From Streptococcus mitis (GTDB lineage: Bacteria; Bacillota; Bacilli; Lactobacillales; Streptococcaceae), in the NCBI RefSeq assembly GCF_009496285.1, contig NZ_WIJK01000001.1, positions 62,001-126,000 of the forward strand: DNA of 64,000 nucleotides. Direction: 5' to 3'. The first letter of the stretch is position 1, and each line of letters begins with the position of its first letter. Shown here one piece after another: positions 16,076-27,009 of this stretch. A model generated the notes under the pieces. That model was not told the origin of the DNA, did no database searches, and saw nothing but the letters and a program-made list of their open reading frames with translations. A program made the position numbers and the translations under genes.

Positions 16076-17137
16076 TTAGATTACGATTAATTCTTTTGGA
16101 GCAAGGGTTAATAACTCACAACCTGTATCTGTAATCAAGATATCATCTTCGATACGAACCCCGTATTTACCTTCAATATAAATACCAGGTTCATCAGTCA
16201 AGACCATACCAGTTTTGATAACTTCTTTGGAAGTTTGGCTAAAGTAAGGTTCTTCGTGGATATCAAGTCCAATACCGTGCCCGATACCGTGAGTAAAGTA
16301 TTCTCCATAGCCTGCTTCCACAATGATATCACGAGGGATTTTATCAAAGTCACGGAAACCTAAGCCATTCTTAGCTTGGTCTATCAGAGCTTGATTGGCC
16401 TTCAAAACGGTGTTGTAGATTTCTGCTTGTTCGTCGCTCACATGACCTAGGTAGATGGTACGTGTCATATCACTGACATAGTGGTCATAAAGACAACCGA
16501 AGTCCATAGTGATAGCTTCGCCTAGTTCTACTGGCTTGTGCATTGGATGGGCATGGGGTTTAGAAGAGTTGATCCCGCTAGCTAGAATCGTGTCAAAAGA
16601 CAAACCAGCAGCGCCTAATTCACGCATACGGAAGTCCAGGAAGTTGGCAATTTCAATTTCTGTCTTCCCTGGCTTGATAAAGTCAAGAGCATCGTGGAAA
16701 GCTTGGTCAGAGATAGAGCATGCCTTGCGAATGGTCGCAATCTCTGTCTCGTCCTTAATCATACGAAGGGCTTCAACAAACTGAGTCTGTGGAAGTAATT
16801 CCATCCCTTCAAAAGCAGTTTGCATGCGATGGTAATAAGAAACTGAAATTTCATCTTCAAAACCGATGCGAGAAAGACCCATGTCTTTAGCAATTTTTGC
16901 GATAGTAGCCAACTCGTCACGTTCTGCAAAAATCTCAAAACCAGTAACTTCCTGCTTAGCAGCGATGATATAGCGGGCATCCGTCACCAAAATTTGACGG
17001 TCACGACTGATAAAGACCGTACCATTTGAACCCCAAAATCCTGTCAAATAGTAGACATTTTTAAGGTTATTGATAATGATTCCATCTAGTTCTTTTTCTT
17101 GCATTTTATCTAAAAATGCTTGCACACGTTTATTCAT
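16076..17137 (-). CDS. pepP: M24 family Xaa-Pro aminopeptidase/dipeptidase
   Basis: This 353-residue cytoplasmic metallopeptidase cleaves next to proline. It has the N-terminal creatinase-type domain ([22 protein letters not shown]) and the C-terminal pita-bread domain with metal ligands in [18 protein letters not shown] (two Asp), [15 protein letters not shown] (His) and [19 protein letters not shown] (two Glu). Aminopeptidase P versus prolidase cannot be separated by reading, so the symbol is provisional. It overlaps uvrA by 8 bp and is co-transcribed with it. Confidence 0.9.
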   Translation of the reverse strand: MNKRVQAFLDKMQEKELDGIIINNLKNVYYLTGFWGSNGTVFISRDRQILVTDARYIIAAKQEVTGFEIFAERDELATIAKIAKDMGLSRIGFEDEISVSYYHRMQTAFEGMELLPQTQFVEALRMIKDETEIATIRKACSISDQAFHDALDFIKPGKTEIEIANFLDFRMRELGAAGLSFDTILASGINSSKPHAHPMHKPVELGEAITMDFGCLYDHYVSDMTRTIYLGHVSDEQAEIYNTVLKANQALIDQAKNGLGFRDFDKIPRDIIVEAGYGEYFTHGIGHGIGLDIHEEPYFSQTSKEVIKTGMVLTDEPGIYIEGKYGVRIEDDILITDTGCELLTLAPKELIVI

Positions 17138-19961
17138 GATGTAACTTTCCTTTCAAATACTGTCCTGTATAGCTTGCTTGGTTAGCAGCTACTTCTTCTG
17201 GAGTTCCTGTTGCGATAATAGTTCCGCCACCGACACCACCTTCTGGTCCTAAGTCGATAATATGGTCTGCTGTTTTGATAACATCCAGATTGTGCTCAAT
17301 GACGAGAACTGTATTGCCATCATCAACAAAGCGAGACAAAACGGTGAGTAGTCGAGCGATGTCCTCAGTATGCAAACCAGTTGTCGGTTCATCTAGAATG
17401 TAGAAGGATTTACCGGTCGAGCGCTTATGGAGTTCGCTAGCCAGCTTCATACGTTGAGCTTCTCCACCAGAAAGAGTTGTGGCTGGTTGTCCTAAGGTCA
17501 CATAACCTAGACCAACATCCTTAATCGTCTGAAGTTTGCGCTGAATTTTCGGAATGTGTTGGAAGAACTCCACCGCATCGTTAACGGTCATGTCCAAGAC
17601 CTGCGAGATATTCTTTTCCTTATAGTGAACTTCTAGAGTTTCACTGTTGTAACGAGTCCCGTGGCAAACTTCACAAGCCACGTAAACATCTGGCAAGAAA
17701 TGCATCTCAATCTTGATAATCCCATCACCCGAGCAAGCTTCACAGCGACCGCCCTTGACGTTGAAACTGAAACGCCCCTTCTTATAGCCACGAATCTTGG
17801 CTTCATTTGTCTGAGCAAAGAGGTCCCGAATGTCATCAAAGACACCTGTATAGGTAGCAGGGTTGGACCTCGGTGTTCGTCCGATTGGACTTTGGTCAAT
17901 ATCTATCAGACGGTCGATATGTTCAATCCCTGTAATGGTTTTAAACTTACCAGGCTTGTCTGAATTGCGGTTGAGCTTCTGGGCAATAGCTTTTTTGAGA
18001 ATGCTATTGATTAGGGTCGATTTCCCTGAACCTGATACCCCTGTCACTGCGATGAATTTTCCTAGTGGAAAGCGAGCTGTGACATTTTGCAGGTTGTTCT
18101 CACGCGCTCCTGTCACCTCGATAAAGCGACCATTTCCCACACGGCGCTCTTCTGGTACTGGAATGGCACGTTTTCCTGATAGATACTGTCCGGTAATGGA
18201 CTTGCTGTTGCGCGCTACTTGCTTAGGCGTTCCTGCCGCAACAATTTCTCCACCAAAGACTCCCGCTCCAGGACCGACGTCAATCAAATAATCCGCCTCT
18301 CGCATGGTATCTTCATCATGTTCTACTACGATCAAGGTGTTCCCCAAATCACGCATCTTTTTCAGACTGGCAATCAGACGGTCATTGTCCCTCTGGTGAA
18401 GACCGATAGACGGCTCATCTAAGATATAGAGGACTCCTGAGAGATTGGAACCAATCTGAGTCGCCAAACGAATACGTTGGCTCTCCCCACCTGATAATGT
18501 TCCTGCAGAACGAGAAAGGGTCAGATAGTTGAGACCGACATTATTGAGGAAGGTCAAGCGGTCTTTGATTTCCTTAAGAATCGGACGAGCAATGATGGCT
18601 TCGTTTTCAGATAGAGTCAACTGGCTTACCAAGTCCAAGTGGTCTGCGATAGACAGGTCTGAAATTTCTCCGATGTGTGGCCCTTGCTCACCACCCACAC
18701 GGACAGACAAGGCTTGGTCATTGAGACGATAGCCATGACAGGTTCCGCAGGTCAACTCATTCATGTAGAGGCGCATCTGGGTGCGGGTGTAATCACTGTT
18801 AGTCTCGTGGTAGCGACGCTTGATATTATTGACAACTCCCTCAAACGGAATGTCGATATCGCGCACACCACCAAATTCATTCTCATAGTGGAAATGGAAT
18901 TCCTTGCCATCCGATCCGTAAAGAATCAAGTTCTTGTCTTCTTCTGACAAGTCCTCAAAAGGCTTGTCCATATCCACTCCAAAAGCTGTCATGGCTTGTT
19001 CTAGCATGTTTGGATAGTAGTTGGATGAGATAGGATTCCAAGGAGCCAAGGCTCCCTCACGTAGCGTTTTGCTGGCATCTGGCACTACCAAATCAGTATC
19101 CACCTCCAGCTTGATACCCAAACCATCACACTCACTACAAGAACCAAAAGGAGCATTGAAAGAGAAGAGACGAGGCTCTAGTTCCGGAACTGTAAAGCCG
19201 CAAACTGGACAAGCATAGTGTTCTGAGAAGAGCAACTCTGAATCATCCATAGTATCAATAACGACATAACCTTCAGCGATACGGAGAGCTGCTTCAATCG
19301 AATCAAAGAGACGACTACGGATACCTTCCTTGATGATGATACGGTCTACTACCACGTCAATGTTGTGTTGTTTATTCTTTTCAAGTTCAGGAACTTCGGT
19401 CACATCGTAAACAACTCCATCGACACGGACACGGACGTAACCATCCTTTTGAATCTTTTCAATCAGAGTCTTATGTTGCCCTTTTTTCTTACGAATAACA
19501 GGAGCTAAAATCTGCAAACGTTGGCGCTCTGGCAATTCCAAAACCTTGTCCACAATCTGCTCTACAGACGAAGCCTTGATAGCCCCATGTCCATTGATAC
19601 AGTAGGGTATTCCTACACGAGCATAGAGGAGACGTAGATAGTCGTTGATTTCCGTCGTTGTTCCAACCGTCGAACGTGGATTTTTACTAGTCGTTTTCTG
19701 GTCAATGGAAATGGCAGGGCTGAGACCATCGATAGAATCCACATCTGGCTTTTCCATATTGCCCAAGAACTGACGAGCATAGGCTGACAGACTTTCAACG
19801 TAGCGACGCTGCCCTTCAGCATAAAGGGTATCAAAGGCCAAACTAGATTTTCCTGATCCAGATAGTCCCGTCACCACAACTAGCTTGTCACGCGGAATTT
19901 CCACATCTATATTTTTTAAATTATGGGCGCGTGCCCCATGGATGACAATCTTATCTTGCAT
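17130..19961 (-). CDS. uvrA: Excinuclease ABC subunit A
   Basis: UvrA is the damage-sensing ATPase of nucleotide excision repair and loads UvrB. From the ATG at 19961 it has 943 residues, the usual length. The first Walker [10 protein letters not shown] is at 32-40 and a second [11 protein letters not shown] follows in the C-terminal half. Two signature motifs ([12 protein letters not shown] and [12 protein letters not shown]) and zinc sites ([26 protein letters not shown]) are visible. An earlier in-frame ATG at 19994 lies inside the -10 box, so it cannot be on the transcript. Confidence 0.98.
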   Translation of the reverse strand: MQDKIVIHGARAHNLKNIDVEIPRDKLVVVTGLSGSGKSSLAFDTLYAEGQRRYVESLSAYARQFLGNMEKPDVDSIDGLSPAISIDQKTTSKNPRSTVGTTTEINDYLRLLYARVGIPYCINGHGAIKASSVEQIVDKVLELPERQRLQILAPVIRKKKGQHKTLIEKIQKDGYVRVRVDGVVYDVTEVPELEKNKQHNIDVVVDRIIIKEGIRSRLFDSIEAALRIAEGYVVIDTMDDSELLFSEHYACPVCGFTVPELEPRLFSFNAPFGSCSECDGLGIKLEVDTDLVVPDASKTLREGALAPWNPISSNYYPNMLEQAMTAFGVDMDKPFEDLSEEDKNLILYGSDGKEFHFHYENEFGGVRDIDIPFEGVVNNIKRRYHETNSDYTRTQMRLYMNELTCGTCHGYRLNDQALSVRVGGEQGPHIGEISDLSIADHLDLVSQLTLSENEAIIARPILKEIKDRLTFLNNVGLNYLTLSRSAGTLSGGESQRIRLATQIGSNLSGVLYILDEPSIGLHQRDNDRLIASLKKMRDLGNTLIVVEHDEDTMREADYLIDVGPGAGVFGGEIVAAGTPKQVARNSKSITGQYLSGKRAIPVPEERRVGNGRFIEVTGARENNLQNVTARFPLGKFIAVTGVSGSGKSTLINSILKKAIAQKLNRNSDKPGKFKTITGIEHIDRLIDIDQSPIGRTPRSNPATYTGVFDDIRDLFAQTNEAKIRGYKKGRFSFNVKGGRCEACSGDGIIKIEMHFLPDVYVACEVCHGTRYNSETLEVHYKEKNISQVLDMTVNDAVEFFQHIPKIQRKLQTIKDVGLGYVTLGQPATTLSGGEAQRMKLASELHKRSTGKSFYILDEPTTGLHTEDIARLLTVLSRFVDDGNTVLVIEHNLDVIKTADHIIDLGPEGGVGGGTIIATGTPEEVAANQASYTGQYLKGKLHHE

Positions 19962-19992
19962 ATTACTTCTTTCTAGTTCATTGTTGCTTTCC

Positions 19993-20001
19993 ATTATACC
20001 A
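19993..20001 (-). promoter_or_regulatory. Extended -10 promoter of uvrA
   Basis: Complement reads TGGTATAAT. Its predicted start point near 19986 leaves a 25-base leader and decides the uvrA start in favour of 19961. Confidence 0.75.
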
Positions 20002-20042
20002 AAAAAAGTGAAATTCTATTACCAAAAAAGCCGATTTTGTAG

Positions 20043-20048
20043 TATAAT
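20043..20048 (+). promoter_or_regulatory. -10 box of corA
   Basis: TATAAT stands 55 bases before the corA ATG, in the short divergent region shared with uvrA. The -35 region is poor. Confidence 0.6.
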
Positions 20049-20103
20049 AGTACGGTGTCAAAAATCACTGAAACACGGATTAGATTAGGAAAGGATAGGA
20101 GAT

Positions 20104-21048
20104 ATGAAACAAGTCTTTCTCTCAACAACAACTGAATTTAAAGAGATCGATACGCTCCAGCCGGGCACTTGGATCAATCTCGTCAATCCTACTCAAAGCG
20201 AATCGATGGAAATCGCCTCAGCCTTTGATATTGATATCGCCGATCTCCGTGCACCGCTCGATGCCGAAGAAATGTCTCGTATCACCATCGAAGATGAATA
20301 CACCTTGATTATCGTAGACGTCCCAATAACAGAGGAAAGAAATAACCAGACCTACTATGTGACTATTCCCTTGGGGATTATCATCACAGAAGAGGCTATC
20401 ATCACTACCTGCTTGGAGCCTCTACCACTTCTTGATGTCTTTATCAATCGTAGGCTTCGAAATTTCTATACCTTCATGCGTTCGCGCTTCATCTTCCAAA
20501 TCCTATACCGCAATGCGGAGATTTACCTAACTGCCCTCCGTTCGATTGAACGTAAGAGTGAGCAGATCGAGAGTCAACTTCACAAATCTACTCGAAACGA
20601 AGAATTGATCGAACTCATGGAGTTGGAGAAGACCATCGTCTACTTCAAAGCCTCTCTGAAGACAAACGAGCGCGTGATTAAAAAATTGACCAGCGCAACT
20701 AGCAATATCAAGAAATACCTTGAAGATGAAGACTTACTGGAAGATACCTTGATTGAAACGCAACAGGCCATCGAGATGGCGGACATCTATGGAAACGTCC
20801 TTCACTCTATGACAGAGACCTTTGCTTCTATCATTTCAAATAACCAGAACAATATCATGAAAACCTTGGCACTTGTGACTATCGTTATGTCCATCCCGAC
20901 CATGATTTTCTCAGCTTACGGAATGAACTTTAAGGACAATGAAATCCCTTTAAACGGAGAACCGCACGCTTTCTGGCTCATCGTCTTTATCGCCTTTGCT
21001 ATGAGTGTTTCTCTCACTCTTTACCTCATCCATAAAAAATGGTTCTAA
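20104..21048 (+). CDS. corA: CorA family Mg2+/divalent cation channel
   Basis: CorA forms a pentameric channel for Mg2+ and Co2+. This 314-residue protein has a long acidic N-terminal cytoplasmic domain with coiled-coil helices (about 140-245) and two C-terminal membrane helices. The family signature GMN stands at the end of the first helix (AYGMNFKDN), and the basic end HKKWF follows the second. It is followed after 12 bp by a DUF1129 gene. Together with mgtA, this window encodes two Mg2+ routes about 5 kb apart. Confidence 0.95.
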   Translation: MKQVFLSTTTEFKEIDTLQPGTWINLVNPTQSESMEIASAFDIDIADLRAPLDAEEMSRITIEDEYTLIIVDVPITEERNNQTYYVTIPLGIIITEEAIITTCLEPLPLLDVFINRRLRNFYTFMRSRFIFQILYRNAEIYLTALRSIERKSEQIESQLHKSTRNEELIELMELEKTIVYFKASLKTNERVIKKLTSATSNIKKYLEDEDLLEDTLIETQQAIEMADIYGNVLHSMTETFASIISNNQNNIMKTLALVTIVMSIPTMIFSAYGMNFKDNEIPLNGEPHAFWLIVFIAFAMSVSLTLYLIHKKWF

Positions 21049-21060
21049 ACAGGAGTTATT

Positions 21061-21735
21061 ATGTCACAGATTGATTTAAAAGAATTAACAAAGAAAAACC
21101 AGGAATTTATCCATATTGCAACCCAGCAATTTCTCAAGGACGGAAAAACAGATGCTGAAATCAAGGCTATCCTTGAAGAAGTCATTCCTCATATCCTTGA
21201 AGAACAACCAAAAGGAGTGACAGCTCGTTCTATCTACGGAGCACCAACTCACTGGGCTCATAGTTTCAGCGAAAAAGAGCAGTACGAAAAAGAACATCCA
21301 AAAGAAAACGACGATCCAAAATTGATGATGTTGGATTCAGCCCTTTTCATCACAGGACTATTTGCAGTAGTTAGCGCCTTGATGAGCTTCTTCTCAAACC
21401 AACCTGTGGCCTACGGATTGGTAACACTTATCAGTGTAGGAGCCTTTGGTGGAGTTGCCTTTTACCTGCTCTACCACTTCATCTACCGCTACTACGGACC
21501 AGATACTGACCGTAGCCAACGTCCTCCATTCTGGAAATCACTTTTGGTTATGTTAGCAACCATGTTTGCCTGGGTCTTCATCCTCTTCTTGAGTAACTTC
21601 CTTCCACAAGCCATCAACATCAGCTTACCACCTCTTGTTTTGTTGGTCATTGGAGGAGCTCTCCTTGCCCTACGTTTCTACCTCAAAAAACGTTTCAACA
21701 TCAAGAGCGCAAGTGCTGGACCTGCTAGATATTAA
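21061..21735 (+). CDS. DUF1129 family membrane protein
   Basis: This 224-residue protein starts with a soluble charged region of about 90 residues (LTKKNQEFIHIATQQFLKDGK), followed by four hydrophobic segments and a basic C-terminus. The layout matches DUF1129/Yip1-like streptococcal proteins of unknown function. The 12-bp gap from corA and the terminator after it indicate a two-gene operon, as seen around corA in pneumococcus (from memory). A link to cation transport is only suggested by position. Confidence 0.85.
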   Translation: MSQIDLKELTKKNQEFIHIATQQFLKDGKTDAEIKAILEEVIPHILEEQPKGVTARSIYGAPTHWAHSFSEKEQYEKEHPKENDDPKLMMLDSALFITGLFAVVSALMSFFSNQPVAYGLVTLISVGAFGGVAFYLLYHFIYRYYGPDTDRSQRPPFWKSLLVMLATMFAWVFILFLSNFLPQAINISLPPLVLLVIGGALLALRFYLKKRFNIKSASAGPARY

Positions 21736-21742
21736 GATAAAC

Positions 21743-21781
21743 AATAAAAGTAGTGTGTTTTACAGACAGACTACTTTTATT
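21743..21781 (+). terminator. Terminator of the corA operon
   Basis: AATAAAAGTAG (21743-21753) pairs with CTACTTTTATT (21771-21781) around a 17-base loop, just after the DUF1129 stop. Confidence 0.75.
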
Positions 21782-21935
21782 ATGGCTCCAAAGCATTTTT
21801 TTATTCTCCAAAGAAAAGTAGCTACATTTTCTAAAAACGTTCTAATGTAAAGTCTTTCCTTAGAATCCCGAGGTTTTGTCCTTGAATCCAAGTTGTTTTT
21901 CTGTTATACTAATAAAGTAATAAGGAGAAATATAT

Positions 21936-22199
21936 ATGACTAAACAGAGAATTAATCAAATTGTTGGTTCAATTGGTGCCTTTATCGGGATTATTGTATT
22001 TATAGCCTACATCCCCCAAATTTTTGCCAATTTACAAGGAAATAAAGCTCAACCATTTCAACCTTTATCAGCAGCTGTCTCTTGCTTAATCTGGGTCATT
22101 TATGGATGGACAAAAGAGCCTAAGAAAGACTGGATTCTAATCATTCCAAACTCAGCCGGGGTTATCCTTGGCGGACTGACTTTCCTTACTGCTCTATAA
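21936..22199 (+). CDS. SemiSWEET-type small sugar transporter
   Basis: This 87-residue protein has three membrane helices and the SemiSWEET/PQ-loop hallmark YIPQI at about residues 27-31. The later segment CLIWVIYGWTKEPKKDW and PNSAGVILGGL fits the conserved Trp-Asn pair that lines the sugar site. SemiSWEETs work as dimers and let sugars move down their gradient. Genuine promoter and terminator surround it, so it is a single-gene unit. Which sugar it carries is unknown. Confidence 0.9.
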   Translation: MTKQRINQIVGSIGAFIGIIVFIAYIPQIFANLQGNKAQPFQPLSAAVSCLIWVIYGWTKEPKKDWILIIPNSAGVILGGLTFLTAL

Positions 22200-22214
22200 G
22201 AATACAACTACTAT

Positions 22215-22245
22215 AAAAAGCAACCACATCATTGGTTGCTTTTTT
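22215..22245 (+). terminator. Terminator of the SemiSWEET gene
   Basis: AAAAAGCAACCA (22215-22226) pairs with TGGTTGCTTTTT around a 6-base loop, with a T6 run. Confidence 0.9.
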
Positions 22246-22348
22246 ACTACTTTCTTGATCTAAAAGCCTTTTTCTGATTCTAATTCTTGTTGTTTCCCCT
22301 CATCTTTTGTGATAAAATAGGCTCAATCTATTTCTAGGAGGATAAGAT

Positions 22349-23386
22349 ATGATTTCTACTATTGGTATTGTGAGCTTGTCTAGTGGCATTATTGGAGAGG
22401 ACTTTGTCAAACACGAAGTGGACTTAGGCGTTCAACGTCTCAAGGACCTAGGACTCAATCCCATCTTTTTGCCCCATTCGCAAAAAGGATTAGACTTTAT
22501 CAAGGACCATCCTGAAGCTCGTGCAGAGGATTTGATTCAAGCCTTTTCTGATGATAGTATCGACATGATCCTATGTGCCATCGGCGGAGACGACACCTAT
22601 CGTTTGTTGCCCTACCTTTTTGAAAATGACCAACTAGAAAAAGTTATCAAACAAAAGATTTTTCTTGGCTTCTCAGATACAACCATGAACCATCTCATGT
22701 TGCATAAACTAGGAATCAAGACCTTTTATGGTCAATCCTTTTTAGCAGACATTTGTGAATTGGACAAGGAGATGTTGCCCTATAGCTTTCACTACTTTAA
22801 AGAATTGATTGAGACTGGAAGAATCTCAGAAATCCGCCCTAGTCACGTTTGGTATGAGGAACGAACTGACTTCAGTCCCAAGGCTCTAGGAACACCTCGT
22901 GTCAGTCATGCAAACACTGGTTTTGACTTGTTACAAGGAAATGCCCAATTCGAAGGAGAAATCCTCGGTGGTTGCCTCGAATCCCTCTACGATATCTTTG
23001 ACAACTCTCGATACGCAGATAGCACGGAGCTCTGCCAAAAATACAAACTTTTCCCTGACTTGTCAGACTGGGAAGGAAAGATCCTCTTGCTAGAGACAAG
23101 CGAAGAAAAGCCTGAGCCAGAAGACTTCAAAAAGATGTTGCGGACTTTAAAGGACACTGGCATATTCGAGGTCATCAATGGAATCTTGGTCGGAAAACCT
23201 ATGGATGAAACTTTCTATGACGACTATAAAGAGGCACTATTGGATATCATTGACAGCAATATCCCAATTGTCTATAATCTGAATATCGGACACGCAACTC
23301 CAAGAGCAATTGTACCCTTCGGAGTCCACGCCCATGTAGATGCAACGGAGCAAGTCATTCGCTTTGACTATAACAAAGAAAGCTGA
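22349..23386 (+). CDS. S66 family peptidase (LD-carboxypeptidase/MccF-like)
   Basis: This 345-residue protein belongs to the S66 serine peptidases, which trim L,D-peptide bonds in murein peptides or, in the MccF branch, detoxify microcin C-like compounds. The Ser nucleophile is in LGFSDTTMNH, the Glu in LGGCLESLYD, and the His in NIGHATPRAIVPFG. The long form and the IGGDDTYRLLPYL segment favour the MccF-like group. No signal peptide is present, so it acts in the cytoplasm. It stands alone with a ribosome site AGGAGG and its own terminator. Confidence 0.88.
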   Translation: MISTIGIVSLSSGIIGEDFVKHEVDLGVQRLKDLGLNPIFLPHSQKGLDFIKDHPEARAEDLIQAFSDDSIDMILCAIGGDDTYRLLPYLFENDQLEKVIKQKIFLGFSDTTMNHLMLHKLGIKTFYGQSFLADICELDKEMLPYSFHYFKELIETGRISEIRPSHVWYEERTDFSPKALGTPRVSHANTGFDLLQGNAQFEGEILGGCLESLYDIFDNSRYADSTELCQKYKLFPDLSDWEGKILLLETSEEKPEPEDFKKMLRTLKDTGIFEVINGILVGKPMDETFYDDYKEALLDIIDSNIPIVYNLNIGHATPRAIVPFGVHAHVDATEQVIRFDYNKES

Positions 23387-23408
23387 GATAGAACTCTCAG
23401 CTTTTTTA
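23381..23408 (+). terminator. Terminator overlapping the S66 peptidase stop codon
   Basis: AGCTGAGA (23381-23388) pairs with TCTCAGCT (23395-23402), followed by T6. The stop codon is inside the left arm. Confidence 0.9.
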
Positions 23409-23436
23409 TATTCTCCTATGTTCTAGACATCTAACG

Positions 23437-24003
23437 TCACTTATTTCCACTTTTCCATTCACAATCATTCTCGTGATCATCAATCAAGCCTGCAGCCTGT
23501 AGAAAAGATAAAACTGCAACTGGTCCAGTAAATTTGAAGCCACGTTTTTTGAGATCCTTGGATAATGTCTCAGACAAGGCTGTTTTGGCTGGTGCTTGAG
23601 CATAGTCAGGAACATCATTAACGATGGTTTTTCTATCAACAAAAGACCAAAGATAGATGTCAAAAGAGCCATACTCCTTCTGAACTTGCAGAAAAGCCTG
23701 AGCGTTGGTGCGCGTCGCAAAAATCTTGGCGCGATGACGAATGATAGCTGGATTTTCTAACAAAGATTCCAGTTCTTCATCCGTCATGTCTGCAACAGCT
23801 TGAATTTGGTAACCATGAAAAACTTGACGGAAGGCTTGGCGTTTATTGAGTACCGTTTCCCAAGATAAGCCTGCCTGATAAGTCTCCATACAGAGCAACT
23901 CAAAAAGCGCTTGGTCATCATGGAGGGGTTGGCCCCATTCCTCATCGTGATAGGCTACATAGAGAGGGTTGTTCATTTTAACCCAACCACAGCGTTTTAG
24001 CAT
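23437..24003 (-). CDS. tag: DNA-3-methyladenine glycosylase I
   Basis: Tag removes 3-methyladenine from DNA. This 188-residue protein begins MLKRCGW and has YHDEEWG and the METYQAGLSWETVL segment of the active site. The structural zinc ligands match the family pattern: Cys5 and a His near residue 19 at the N-terminus, plus HENDC near the C-terminus. It lies 9 bp after ruvA in the mutL-ruvA-tag repair cluster typical of streptococci. Confidence 0.96.
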   Translation of the reverse strand: MLKRCGWVKMNNPLYVAYHDEEWGQPLHDDQALFELLCMETYQAGLSWETVLNKRQAFRQVFHGYQIQAVADMTDEELESLLENPAIIRHRAKIFATRTNAQAFLQVQKEYGSFDIYLWSFVDRKTIVNDVPDYAQAPAKTALSETLSKDLKKRGFKFTGPVAVLSFLQAAGLIDDHENDCEWKSGNK

Positions 24004-24012
24004 AGACTTCTC

Positions 24013-24606
24013 CTATTTGACCAACATCTTAAGGGCAGATTTGATGTAGTTTTCAGCTGTATCAGAAGTTCCTTCAAAGAATTTCTTGATCTTCTTAAGC
24101 TCGGTCGCCTTGTAGCCCAAAGCCAGCATAGCTTCCATAGCTTCTTCCAATTCTTGGTTGTCACTGCTAGATGGAGCTGCAGTCTTAGCAGGGAGATCGT
24201 CTCCTGCCACAACCACCTTACCTTCTAAGTCCAAGACCATCTGTTGGGCTGTTTTCTTCCCGATTTTAGGGAATTTAGTCAAGTAGGTGATGTTCTTGGT
24301 TTCGATGGCTTGAACCAGGCCAGCATTGTCATCTGCTGCAATGATAGCCAGAGCTGATACAGGACCAATGCCCGACACCGAAATCAAGCTGAGAAAGAGT
24401 TTTTTCTCGTCTTCTGAACGGAAACCGTAAAGGAGATGAGCATCTTCGCGAACGACTTGATGCACATAGATTTGCGCTTCTTGATTGACTTGTCCTGAGT
24501 AAGCATAGGGATTGGCTACATGCAAGATATAACCGATACCGTTGGTTTCAAGAACGATATATTTGGCAGTGATTTTGGTAATGATTCCTTTTAAATATTC
24601 GTACAT
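24013..24606 (-). CDS. ruvA: Holliday junction helicase subunit RuvA
   Basis: RuvA binds Holliday junctions as a tetramer and loads the RuvB motor. The 197-residue protein starts [12 protein letters not shown], has the helix-hairpin-helix region ([12 protein letters not shown] and [16 protein letters not shown]) and a flexible linker before the C-terminal RuvB-binding domain ([11 protein letters not shown]). It lies between mutL and tag; a BOX element separates it from mutL. Confidence 0.97.
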   Translation of the reverse strand: MYEYLKGIITKITAKYIVLETNGIGYILHVANPYAYSGQVNQEAQIYVHQVVREDAHLLYGFRSEDEKKLFLSLISVSGIGPVSALAIIAADDNAGLVQAIETKNITYLTKFPKIGKKTAQQMVLDLEGKVVVAGDDLPAKTAAPSSSDNQELEEAMEAMLALGYKATELKKIKKFFEGTSDTAENYIKSALKMLVK

Positions 24607-24623
24607 AATTTTCCCTTCAATTT

Positions 24624-24726
24624 ATACTCAATGAAAATCAAATCTAAACTAGGAAGCTAACCGTAGGTATAACTTGAGTTAGGCAAGATAAGACTGACGC
24701 AGTTTAGAGAGATTTTCGAAGAGTAT
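24624..24726. repeat. BOX element between ruvA and mutL
   Basis: This 103-bp unit is diverged inside but has both standard ends (ATACTCAATGAAAATC and GATTTTCGAAGAGTAT). Its last base is the first base of the complemented mutL stop codon, and it fills the whole ruvA-mutL gap. Confidence 0.88.
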
Positions 24727-26675
24727 TAGTATTTTCCTAGCTCTCGGAGGCTAGTGTGATTTTCCTGAATGCGACGGAACATCTTTTCCATATCTGACTT
24801 GGTAAAGTGGACCAAAACAGGGCGTCCGTGTGGACAGTTGTAGGGGTTGTCACATTGGGAAAGTTGGTATAGAAGCTGTCTAGCTGAGTGGTCATCGATA
24901 CGATGGTTAGCCTTGATAGATCGCTTGCAGGACATCATGATCGCTAACTCTGCTCGGTATTTCTTGATTGAAACTTCCTTGGTCAAAAGGAGCATATCAC
25001 ACATCTCATAGATACCAGACTCGATTTCCTCCTCTGCCATCCAAATTGGATGTTCCCGTAGGATAAATTGATTTTCCCCATACTCTGATAGAAAGACACC
25101 AACTTCCTCCAAGAGAGGCATTCTTTCCTTGAGACGAAGGGCATCATCTGCAGGGAATTCAAAGATGTAGGGCACTAGGAGCTGCTGCTGGCTCTGGTCA
25201 ACATTGCCAATACTTTCGCGATACTCCTCATACTTAACCCGCTCCTGGGCTGCGTGTTGGTCTATGATGTAAAGCCCATCTCGCCCTTGAGCAAAGAGAT
25301 AGGTTCCGTGCATTTGCCCGAAAAATTCCAACTCTGGGAAACTCGAAGACTCTTCTCGCCCCAGCTTATCATAAGCCTTATCCAAACTAGCCATATCTAA
25401 CTCTGGATGATCCAGTTGGTCGTAGCTGACCGATTTTCTCTCTGCAAAATGCAGTTTAGCTGGCTTGGTCAACTGATCCAATGTTTCCTTAGCGAAGAGG
25501 CTCAAATCCTGTTTCTCTTCAGTCAAGTCTACTTGACTGTCTGAAACCTCAGCTGGAATAGAGATTGTTGCTTCCGTTTGCTCGTAGTAGAGATTGTTTT
25601 CTTTAAGTGGGAGAATGGTTTGCTCTACTTTTTCACGGTTGCGAACGGTAGATTTGGCAAGATTTTCCAAGGCATCCGGAATCAAGGTCTGCTCCTTGAG
25701 ACTCTTTGCAATAGCTTCTGAAACCAGCGCCATTAGTTCTCTTTCCTTGGAAATTCGCACCTCTTGCTTGGTCGGGTGCACATTGACATCGGCTAAGTAA
25801 GGGTCAATCTGGATATGAATCACAGCCAGCGGAAAACGCCCCACCATGAGTTTGCTTCCATAACCATCTAAAATGGCACGATTGAGCAGGAAATTTTTGA
25901 TATAACGGCCATTGATAAAAAGACTGATATAGTTGCGATTAGCCCGCGTCAATTCAGGCAATGAAACAAAGCCTGAAATTTCAAAATCTAGGTCAGAATT
26001 CTCAATTTCAACCATCTTTTTGGCACTAGCTAAACCATAAATCCCAGCAATGGCCTGACGCAGTTGACCCGTACCAGCTGTCCGTGTCATTTCCTTGCCA
26101 TCACTAATCAAACTAAAGGAAATCTCAGGATGGGCTAGCCCCAGACGATTGACGATATCGATGATATGAGACAACTCTGCCTGCTGGCTCTTCATATACT
26201 TGAGACGAGCTGGTGTATTGAAAAAAATATCCTCCACACAAACCTTGGTCCCAACAGGACTGGTCGCAGGCACAACTTCTTCTACTTCTCCTCCGCGAGC
26301 CACTAGCTTGGTCCCATGACTTGCACCCTCAACTGCAGTCAAAAGAGTCAGAACACTGACAGAAGCGATAGAGGGCAAGGCTTCACCACGGAAACCGAGC
26401 GTACGAATCCGAAAAAGATCCGCTTGATTCTTTATCTTACTAGTGGCATGACGACGGAGAGCCAACTCGACTTCATCGTGGGCAATCCCGTGACCATTAT
26501 CTGTAATTTGGATCTTCTTAAGTCCAGCTTCTTCAATCTCAACGATAATCTGGTTTGAGCCAGCATCGATAGCATTTTCAACTAATTCTTTGACAACGCT
26601 AGCAGGACGCTCGATGACTTCTCCTGCTGCAATCTGGTTGGCCAATACTTCTGGCAATTCAATAATATGAGACAT
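24726..26675 (-). CDS. mutL: DNA mismatch repair protein MutL
   Basis: MutL (HexB in pneumococcus) links mismatch recognition by MutS to strand removal. This 649-residue protein has the GHKL ATPase motifs in [16 protein letters not shown] and [10 protein letters not shown], then the central linker and the C-terminal domain. The endonuclease motif [12 protein letters not shown], the [10 protein letters not shown] motif and CPHGRPV are all present, so this is a nicking-type MutL. Its stop codon overlaps the edge of a BOX element. Confidence 0.98.
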   Translation of the reverse strand: MSHIIELPEVLANQIAAGEVIERPASVVKELVENAIDAGSNQIIVEIEEAGLKKIQITDNGHGIAHDEVELALRRHATSKIKNQADLFRIRTLGFRGEALPSIASVSVLTLLTAVEGASHGTKLVARGGEVEEVVPATSPVGTKVCVEDIFFNTPARLKYMKSQQAELSHIIDIVNRLGLAHPEISFSLISDGKEMTRTAGTGQLRQAIAGIYGLASAKKMVEIENSDLDFEISGFVSLPELTRANRNYISLFINGRYIKNFLLNRAILDGYGSKLMVGRFPLAVIHIQIDPYLADVNVHPTKQEVRISKERELMALVSEAIAKSLKEQTLIPDALENLAKSTVRNREKVEQTILPLKENNLYYEQTEATISIPAEVSDSQVDLTEEKQDLSLFAKETLDQLTKPAKLHFAERKSVSYDQLDHPELDMASLDKAYDKLGREESSSFPELEFFGQMHGTYLFAQGRDGLYIIDQHAAQERVKYEEYRESIGNVDQSQQQLLVPYIFEFPADDALRLKERMPLLEEVGVFLSEYGENQFILREHPIWMAEEEIESGIYEMCDMLLLTKEVSIKKYRAELAIMMSCKRSIKANHRIDDHSARQLLYQLSQCDNPYNCPHGRPVLVHFTKSDMEKMFRRIQENHTSLRELGKY

Positions 26676-26721
26676 TTTCCAGCCCCTTTCTTAACTATTT
26701 TTATCTATTTCTCTGAAAACA

Positions 26722-26871
26722 ATACTCTTCAAAAATCTCTTCAAACCACGTCAGTCTCGCCTTGCCGTATATGTGTTACTGACTTCGTCAGTTCTATCCA
26801 TAACCTCAAAACAGTGTTTTGAGCAACCTGCGGCTAGCTTCCTCGCTTGCTCTTTGATTTTCATTGAGTAT
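26722..26871. repeat. BOX element (boxA-boxB-boxC) upstream of mutL
   Basis: This is the longest copy, 150 bp, with an internal boxB carrying the small hairpins ACTGACTTCGTCAGT and CTCAAAACAGTGTTTTGAG. It lies between the divergent mutL and tyrS genes and accounts for most of that 334-bp gap. Confidence 0.93.
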
Positions 26872-27009
26872 AAGCTAGTGCTATTATACCATATTTCACT
26901 CGTTTCCAAAAAAGTCCAAGCAGCAACTTTCTTCCCGATTTTACTAGGTTATTTGCCAAGTTTGTGGTAAAATAGGTAGAAACAATATTTTAAAAAGGAG
27001 AAAAGACAC

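Noticed and set aside
26872..27009. Possible T-box leader before tyrS
   Set aside because: No T-box sequence, no specifier hairpin and too little space after the promoter.
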